Assembly: GCA_030562195.1 (NCBI GenBank)
Contig: CM060199.1
Location: 34,864,338-34,928,337 of the forward strand
DNA: 64,000 bases
Source of the DNA: Nipponacmea schrenckii
Lineage: Eukaryota > Mollusca > Gastropoda > Lottiidae
Direction of reading: 5' to 3'
Position numbers and translations under genes: made by a program. Positions 13,401 to 22,400 of this stretch are shown piece after piece. Under the pieces are notes generated by a model. That model was given only the letters and a program-made list of their open reading frames with translations. It was not told the DNA's origin and ran no database searches. The number at the start of each line of letters is the position of its first letter. Position 1 is the stretch's first letter.

Positions 13401-16400
13401 ACTATTACCATTCTCACCTCAGCCTTATCTGTGATTTTATATATCATTTCATTTATATTTTTAAATTCAAAATTCTTATATATTTTTATATCTACGTATA
13501 TTAATATCACTTCATATATACATACATATACTATAATATCATTATTTTTACCTTCTATATATATAGTCATATTATATTTATACACATAAATTATATTTAT
13601 ACACACATATTCATACACATAAATTATATATATTTATATACATAGATTATGTTTATATACATATATACATCATATTTACATTAATAAATTGTGCAATACA
13701 CTATATATAATAATTTATAATAATACATATTTACGCTGAATAATAAAACTAATTTCTTATTTTTTTTTCTTTATGCATTATACATTATGGTTACACGATG
13801 ATGATCCTCACATATGCCTTTGCCAGATTTTTAAATATTTTTATTTCTCGATAAGAACATATGTGAGAGGTGGATATACTTAATATATGTTAAACAGTAT
13901 ATCCACCTAACACTTGATCAGAGTGTGGGTGGGTATGAGGAATTAAAAAAAAAAAAAAAAAAAAGAAACGTAGTATGTAATAAATTCAGAGGTAGTACAT
14001 CCATACATTCTTAGTTCTTAATGTAGTAATCCTACCTCTATATGTCTTATAAAGAATAGGTATTCTTTTGTTTAATAAAGCCACAGATTCAAATTCCGTT
14101 GCTTCTGTGGTCATATTAACCATTGAGTAATCACTTATTGTTTATTTTTTTGTTTGGTAACATTAGGTGTTGGTATCTGTGCTTGTTTTGGTGATCCACA
14201 TTGTATCTCATTCGACAATAAATGGTTGGATTTCATGGGCGATTGTCAATATGTTATGGCCCAGGATGGATGCGATGGATCTGATAGAACGTTCGCAGTT
14301 TGGACACATAATTGGGACATGAATAGAGATATCGTGGGAATAACCTGGGTAAAAGATGTTACAGTTGTAATCGGAGACACGGTAAGCTTGCAAGAGTTCT
14401 TCAAATTAAAAATAAGAACAATCAATTGGGCGTACGTGGTCAATGTGTTTAGTAGTTTCTGCATTATTTATTGAGTAATTTTTTCACTTGCCCCATTTCT
14501 TCTTTTGTGCAGCATCGTTTTTGGTCCAGGATTTCCTATTCTCTAAAATTGTAAAATTTGCTTCAAAGTCTTATTTATATTACAGAAAATCTATCTTGGA
14601 CCAGACCGTGTGATACGTATAAATGGAAGAGAATTTTTAGGCTACAGAAAAGATGGCATTTCTGTTGATGACAATGGAAGAGAGGTTGTAAGTATGACAA
14701 TTTTTAGCAAAATCTATATCTGGAGATAGCTTTTACGTCTAATGGTGCACTATTATTCCATCACTCACAATCCAGCACGGCTCACATATAGAAAAATGCA
14801 CTGAGGGTCAATGATCTTTCTCGGATTATTCGTACTCATGTACATCTAGGTGAACTGGGATTATGAAGGCCCAATTGTTTGTCCCAACAACTAGATTTCT
14901 TCTTGTCTTAACATTATTTAGTGCATCACAGATAGGAAAAAGGGAGGTATTATCTCTTTCTCGTCTGGATTGAGCAAGCTTCAATGTTTGCACACTTGCT
15001 TGTGTAGATGCCACGGTGCTATCGGCATATAGGATACCTCTTTATTATCCTTTGGGGAATTGGTGTGTAATACCAAGATGAGAAACACTGTAATATATAT
15101 GATCGGACACAACTATACAATAATAAATGCAATTGGTATTTGCGGACGTGCAGTCATCGTTTGACTGAAACATAAATCTATCTGTAAACGTAACCTTTCA
15201 AACGTACAAAATTATTCTATTTTAAGGTCATAACAACTGATTTTGGTTTGGAAGTAGCATGGGATGGAGGTGATGAAGTTGAAATATTTCTAGATAAATC
15301 CTATGTTGGTAAAACTTGTGGAATATGTGGTGATTTTGATAATGATGAAAGTAATGATTGGAAAATTGGTGATTATTGTACGGCGACTAAAGGCCAAATT
15401 GTGAGTAGGGGGATCCCTTACATCGAGGGTAGCTCAACTGTAATATTACACCACTACACTGGTGCTGTTACAGCGTTTTGAGGTGACCACGCCAAATGAC
15501 AGTAGACATCAAGAAACCTGGATATTCACAGTTATGCTTTTTAATGAAAATATTATACCAACCCTTATTTCGCCGAATTGAGTCTGAGCGAATGGGAAAT
15601 CGGCTTATCATCGTGCCAAGTAGGAAAAGTTTCGAACTGTTGAAATTCCTTTGGATTAATATTTTAACAACTATTATTTTTCAGACACCAAATGGAAACA
15701 TCTTCGGTCATTCGTGGGTAGTACAAGAATATTTAACAGATCATCCTACTTGCGTTGCTGATTGTAATGCTGCAGCAATAGATTATAGTGGTTGTAGTGA
15801 TACACTATATAACTATTATTGTGATCGTGTTTTTGATCCCGAAATATCACCATTTAAGGTTATCTATTTATTTTGTTTCAAGGACACTCAGGCCACTGTT
15901 GGCGATAATGTCCTAGACTTATTCTTGTCTTCATTCAAACAAAATTGAGATTGTGTATCACAATGGTATCTTGGTCATTGTCATTTCATAACTTGTTTAT
16001 GTTCATCGTGGAAAGTTTTATGGTATTTTCACTTCATCTGTGTATTTTCTTCAATGCTGATTTATTTTTTGAGAGGATTGTAACTATTAAAAAGCAGCAG
16101 ATTTCCTAACTCTGTTCATTCAAACGATATGCTGTAGGACAGTGGCTGTACTTTAAGACTGTGGTGAATTTCGGGCATTATAAACTTGTTGTTAGGCAGA
16201 TATCGCCAATAGTTAAGCGCTGGTATTATAATTCTTCTTATACTTCTGACAGGATTGTCTGGAAGTCATGGAGGAACCTTTAAGAGATAGGTTGAAATCT
16301 ACATGTTTGTTTGATATTTGTCAAGTATCTGATGATATTGAACTTGGTATGTGTTCAAGTGCTGAACGTCTAGTCAATGAATGCAATAAGAATTTGGACA

Positions 16401-19400
16401 CTGAAACTGGACTCTGGAGGAAATTAGGCTTTTGTGGTAAGTAGGATTGAAAGTCGTCTGAAATAATAATCAGCTATGTCTAATTTCATGTGTCTGGGAA
16501 ACCAACCTTTGGCTTGTCCATGTAACAATTTTGAAAGGGACTTTAGTCAAGGTTTCTACAACTGAAATACCGATACTGTTAAAGAACTTTTTTTTATCTT
16601 GTAAAATTGCTAACGACGTTATACCTGCCTATCTGCACAGAACAAAGTCCTCAAATCTGGTCTGGTGGTCCTGTCGTCGGTACAAGAATGAATCGAATGT
16701 TAAATCGTCAGAATTTGATAGTGGTTTTGGTTAAGTTCATGTTTGGGATTGGGTTGGAATGGCATTAGTCGATAGATTCTGGAACGTATCCAGGATATAA
16801 TCATTTCCGGTTCCGCATTATGTAGAATATTAACAATATTAGTATTGAAATATACCTTAATGGTTTTTCTTTAGAGATCCAATGTGGTAAAAATGAAGAA
16901 TATAGAACTTGTGGTCCTAGAGGATACCCAGCAAAAACAAGGCAGCCGTTATGTTATGATATAAGAACGCATAGTCCAATTCATCTATTAGAGTATTGTG
17001 CTGAAGGATGTTATTGTTTGCCAGGCTTTGTATTACAAGGAAAAGACTGCATCCTACCTTCAGAGTGTGGTTGTATCGCCGACGGTGTATACTTATCTGT
17101 AAGTTCACTTAGATTCCATATGCTATGTCTGTAATGTGTTTAATCATTCCAGAATGTATAAGAGATGAGTCAATAGAGTCATACAAAATGAACATCTTTG
17201 GCGTTCTTCTTTGTTCTTGTTATAGGTGAAGCGATCATATTATGGCTTTGCTTAACTGACCAACATGAATGCGATCATTCAGTAGCATGAACAAATTTGG
17301 CAATAGCGACATCTATATAGTAACATTTTTAAAGCAAAGGGTGAAAGTCCTAGTATTGTAATGGTAAAAGACTACACGATTTGTTCTGGAATTATGCACT
17401 TGTTGTATATTAAATTTATTTTAGGTTGGTCAAACGTTTATCAATGATGACTGTACAAGTATCAGAAAATGCCTACCTGGAGGAAATACGAGTGATATAC
17501 CTATTACCTGTTCATCGGTCGCTACCTGTGGCCTAGATACTGTCAATGCTGTATTTGGGTGTAATTGTAATGCTGGGTATAAAGGAGATGGAATAAACTG
17601 TGGAGGTAACCGTTTATAAGTTGATTATTTTAGCATTTTTCTCAGTTCAGTTTTTCAGGTTTTTAGACATATGGGTTCTCATATCATCGACGTATTGCAT
17701 TAATATGTTGAGGTCGCTTGATATAAATAAGATGTTAATTAAAGTATAAGATACAATTATAAGTGGTATAAAATCATCATTTTATTCTTTGATTTTTTCC
17801 TCCAAAATCTTAATATAAACGAAGTTATTCTCACCAGGATGTCAATAGAATTTCATCAGATCAAATTTTGATAAAATGTACAACTGTCAGCTCCTGTGAT
17901 CTTTCAGACACTGATTTGATTAAGTCGACTTAATCGATGATCAGATTTTTAGATGACAGTTGAAAGCGGTCGGTGAAATTCTAGAATCTCGCATATCTCG
18001 CCAGTCGCAATGTCGAACCGATACATCTTACACTACATCTTATTGTAAATAACGTACGTAAGTTTGATGTACGATATATTTACAGAGGACAATTGTTACA
18101 ATGTAACATGTGGTACGAATATGGAATGTGAAGATGCTATTTGTCAGTGTAAAAAGGGTTATACTGGAGATTGCAATAACTGTGAGGGTAAGACGGTGCA
18201 ATTCTTTACTATTTATTATTGTTAATTGCTAAACTCTGTGAAAGTTGAACTTTAATAAACCGATTCCACTCTCCTGGCAAAATTCACATTATTTCATACT
18301 CTATGCCCGTTTTCTATTGATGCAAAAGGAAAATGGAGCAAAAAGGATCACCTAGAACCTCATTTCGTTTCTTATTATGTTTTGTAGACATAGACGAATG
18401 TGCCACTCAAACACATGATTGTATTCATATTGGACAGAATTGTACGAACACAGATGGTGGATATCAGTGTGCCTGCATAAAGGGATATGTACCTTACGGA
18501 CACTATTGTTTAGGTAATGTAATTTGAAATGATTCAATTGTTGGGTCGAATAACAACAATTTACACAGTCAGTAGAATCTGATGTTTTTCAACAGGACAA
18601 GGAGAAACGTGCCATCCAAGATCTAAAACATTGAGTTGATATTATAAAATCCCCTGCAATTCAGTGGATCAGTTAGGATACGTTAAGATGGATCAACAGA
18701 TGAGATACAGATATATCATGCAATAATGTAATTGACGGTGGATATTCCTGTACGTATTTAGTTAGAAGGTTTGACGTATATTTCATTTTGTTGACTGCAG
18801 ATATTGATGAATGTGAAGCTGGATTTGATAATTGCGGAGATCATTCAGAATGTGTTAATACTCATGGCAGTTTTGAATGTAGTTGTTGTGCAGGTTACAC
18901 CAAAAGTGGAGATAATTGTGTCCGTAAGTATTCATATCTTTAATCTTCGTTTGCTAAAAGGCTAAAAATAGCAATATTCATCTTTATGGATCAGTACATT
19001 TTATTTCCAATTAAGGGTTATATAATGTCGAATTTTGTTGAATGTCTGTCCTGAATTCTTATTTTATGCTCTTCGTAAATCGAGATGGAAACTTATGGTT
19101 CATAGTATAAACTACAATACGGTCTACAATTCATTCCCAATGTTTAACATAGCTCATTCTATTCGTGGTCAACTGCAATATATTTGCAATACTTGACTTT
19201 ATGTTTCTTTGAAATTTATTCATACTGTACGCGATTATTAAGAAACCTACGTTATATATTACAGTTGATGGCACATCTGTTACAAATGGTGCTAAATGCT
19301 GTTCATGTTCCGGTGAAGGTTGCAGTACAGATGTAAAGGTATTATGATATGCACGAACCTTCTAAAATCTTACAATTGCCTCCGAGCTACCTAGTTTTTT

Positions 19401-22400
19401 TTCATTCAATATAGTCTTGACGTGTACCATCAAGTAACAAGACAATGGAGTACCGTTAATTTCTTATACATGTAATTTCCTTTTTATGTAGGTATGTGCA
19501 GAAAATGGTACAACATACCAACATGAAAAAGCATTAAGAATAGCTTCTTGTAGAACTAATATCTTCGTAGATATCAGTTACTATGGACAATGCAAAGGTA
19601 AATATATACAAAATATGAAATAAAAGGTCTTGAATTCTATCGTGTTTCGAACATACTCAACTACATGTATATATTATTGCTAATGATTTACATCATGCAA
19701 ATCGAATAGATATATTTAGAAGTAGAAAGTCAGACTTTTAGTTGGAGGTATATTTATAAGGGGGTGTGCCAATTTGGGACTTCTGAAGACTGTTTACATA
19801 TATTCCAGACCAAAATCGACCACCGAAAATGGCAAATCATTTCCTTTTAATATAAATATTTTATCCCATGTTACATTTTAGCCGATTGCACTGGTGTCAT
19901 TTGTGAGAAACCGTACGAAGTTTGTACTGTCGACCCGTTATATAACAAAGCCATATGTGCCTGTCCAAAATGTGACGGTTCTGGAGGTAATGCTTATAGC
20001 TTTTATAATTGGGATTAAACATTGAGTTTATTAGTTGTTATGTATCTCAATTATAACGGCATTTTGCAGGATGTAATGTACTTTAACTCAGGGGTGCGTT
20101 TGATATTACTGTTCGGGGTGCATGAACATTTGTCAATGGACAGTATGAAAAACAGTATGTCGGAAGTCCTGTACTCCTGTTCCTCTCCTTCCGTTATTTC
20201 AAATTTCAGGCCCTGTTTGTAGTAGTAGACTGGTACTATTTGCCAGTAGATGTGAATTCGAAAGAATTATGTGCGAGATAAAAGATAACACAACTTATAT
20301 CGAAGACGACATTACACTGTGTGATAAACGTTTGGGTGGTAAGCACAACCCTTGATCATTGATTTGCAATTACGTATGATCGTTTAATTATGAATAGCTG
20401 GTATATAATTATAACATTTCCTACTTCTGAGATGAATTGAAGATGAAATGAAATGGATTTGTGTACTTCATCTTTCATTGCCCATTTTGAAAATGTGGTG
20501 TGCAATGTGAAACATGTTGTTACGAAAGTGACATTAGCCCACCCTTTTGACTGTTCGACTGTCGGTGACTCCTTTGCTAGGAAACGAAGACGAAATCGTA
20601 TACGAGACATTGGTTTGCTACAGATATTCAGTACGCTTAATTTTTCTTTTAGATCCGGTCAGTCCATGGTCAGCCTGGAGTGACTGTAGTGTAAATTGTG
20701 GTGCTGGAGAGATGACAAGAACTAGAGTTGAATTGAGAGCTAGAACAACTTATGAATTAAGTGTTTTGTCTTTACTCGAGACTGCTATATGTTATGGTAA
20801 TTGTACCAATGGTAAGTTATCATCTGATCAGTCCAATGTGATATGTTACGAAGTGTAAGTTCATTTGTTTTGGATAATTATAATATATGCATCTATCAGT
20901 CTCTGGGACTATATGGGCATGGTCTATGTTGTCATCGCGGTACTGGATCATCCATTTTGAATAACAATCTTATAATGTTATTTGTTTCACCCGCTTCCAA
21001 TATTACTGAATGTATTCTTTCTTGGGCGGAAGATCAGATGAAAATACTAAGATAAAACCACCTGTTTATTTCCAATGGATTTACATGTTTCGATAACCAC
21101 GTAGATTTCATTGATCTCCATCAAGATGGCTATAAATTGAAAGATATGACATACACGAGGAGTGTCAGTTTGTAGTGGATTCTTATCTTTTCTAGGTCCC
21201 TGCCTCGGACACAAATGTACAGTATATGGAGAGGTGTGTGTTCCATCAGTAGATAATCTAACACCGGAGTGTATTTGTCCAAACTGTACGTTCAGAGAAG
21301 ATGACCCAATCTGTGGTCTAGTTGGAGATAAACAATCAACATTTAAAAATAAATGTGAACTACAGAAGAAAGCGTGTGAAGTGAATCAGAAACCACATGT
21401 ACTAAGTGAATCACCTTGTGGAGGTAATGTTATATCATAAATAATACTTCCTGGAACATCGTAGATTTCATTGTACCTTGTATCTTGGTCACATGATGGT
21501 TGACGTTGAACTTCAGATCTGTATCTCATAAAGGATGACCCTGCACTCTTTTAAACGATGATGACGTTTAAGTATCAAAAGATGGTTGACAATGCGCTTA
21601 AAATTCAGTATGATAAGATGGTTGATATATTTCATTGAATATTTATCAAAAGATGGGTCACATTGTATATTGAATGTTTATCACAAGATGGTTTACATTG
21701 TATACTGAATATTTATCTGATGGTTGACGTTGTATTTATGACCTGTATCACAAAACATTTACACAAAATGTTACTAAAACTCTTTATAATTCCGAAATGG
21801 TAAAATTTAACTGTGGGCTAAATCATAATCACAAGATGATTTAATCTCTATAACAGGAGATGAACTAGCTGTACTGCTTCTACTAGATGCTGTAGTGCTG
21901 GTTGTAGATCAAAACCAGGGGCGTAGCGTGACCATTTTGACTTGGGGGTGTAACGTCTAAGAGGGAGAGTGTAACGTCTAAGTTTTAAAACTTCCGGGGA
22001 CCGATAAGATATACTTTAACACGTCTAAGAAATTTAAAACCGAAAACCGTTTTCACCAGGGGGTATAAATAATTCTGAGAGACTAAAGGGTGGTTTTTAC
22101 CAAGGCAAGTCCTGTTATGGCCAAAGGCCTTCGTATTTGAAACCTTAAAGTCGGGGGGTTGTTCTTGGAAATATTTTATCTGGAGAGCGGAGGGGTTTTG
22201 AAAGTGGTTTTCCAAGGCAAATTACTGCAAAGGCTTTAATGGCCTTCTGTTTTTGGGCCCTTGCATGGCGGGGGGTTCGGGGGTCCTTCCCGGAAAATTT
22301 TACATACTAGGAAACCCGGAGAATACATCTGACGCGATTTTGAAAGTCGTTTCCACCGGTCAAAATTATCAGTTTTCGTCGGAAAACCATATGTTTTATA

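Larger units (their letters stand above)
9110..13965 (+). mobile_element. Non-LTR retrotransposon (L1/Tx1-like LINE), full length but decayed
   Basis: Order: short 5' leader, ORF1 (9196-10056), ORF2 with APE-type endonuclease and reverse transcriptase in several frames (about 10143-13430), an AT-rich 3' region, and an A tract at about 13946-13965. It shares the orientation of the host gene and sits in the intron between the third EGF exon and the VWD exons. The two-ORF plan and CCHC-bearing ORF1 point to the L1/Tx1 side of non-LTR elements; the exact clade is uncertain. Confidence 0.85.

Noticed and set aside
16531..16734. 67-residue frame
   Set aside because: It falls in an intron between two well-supported C8 and TIL exons and adds no cysteine-rich module.
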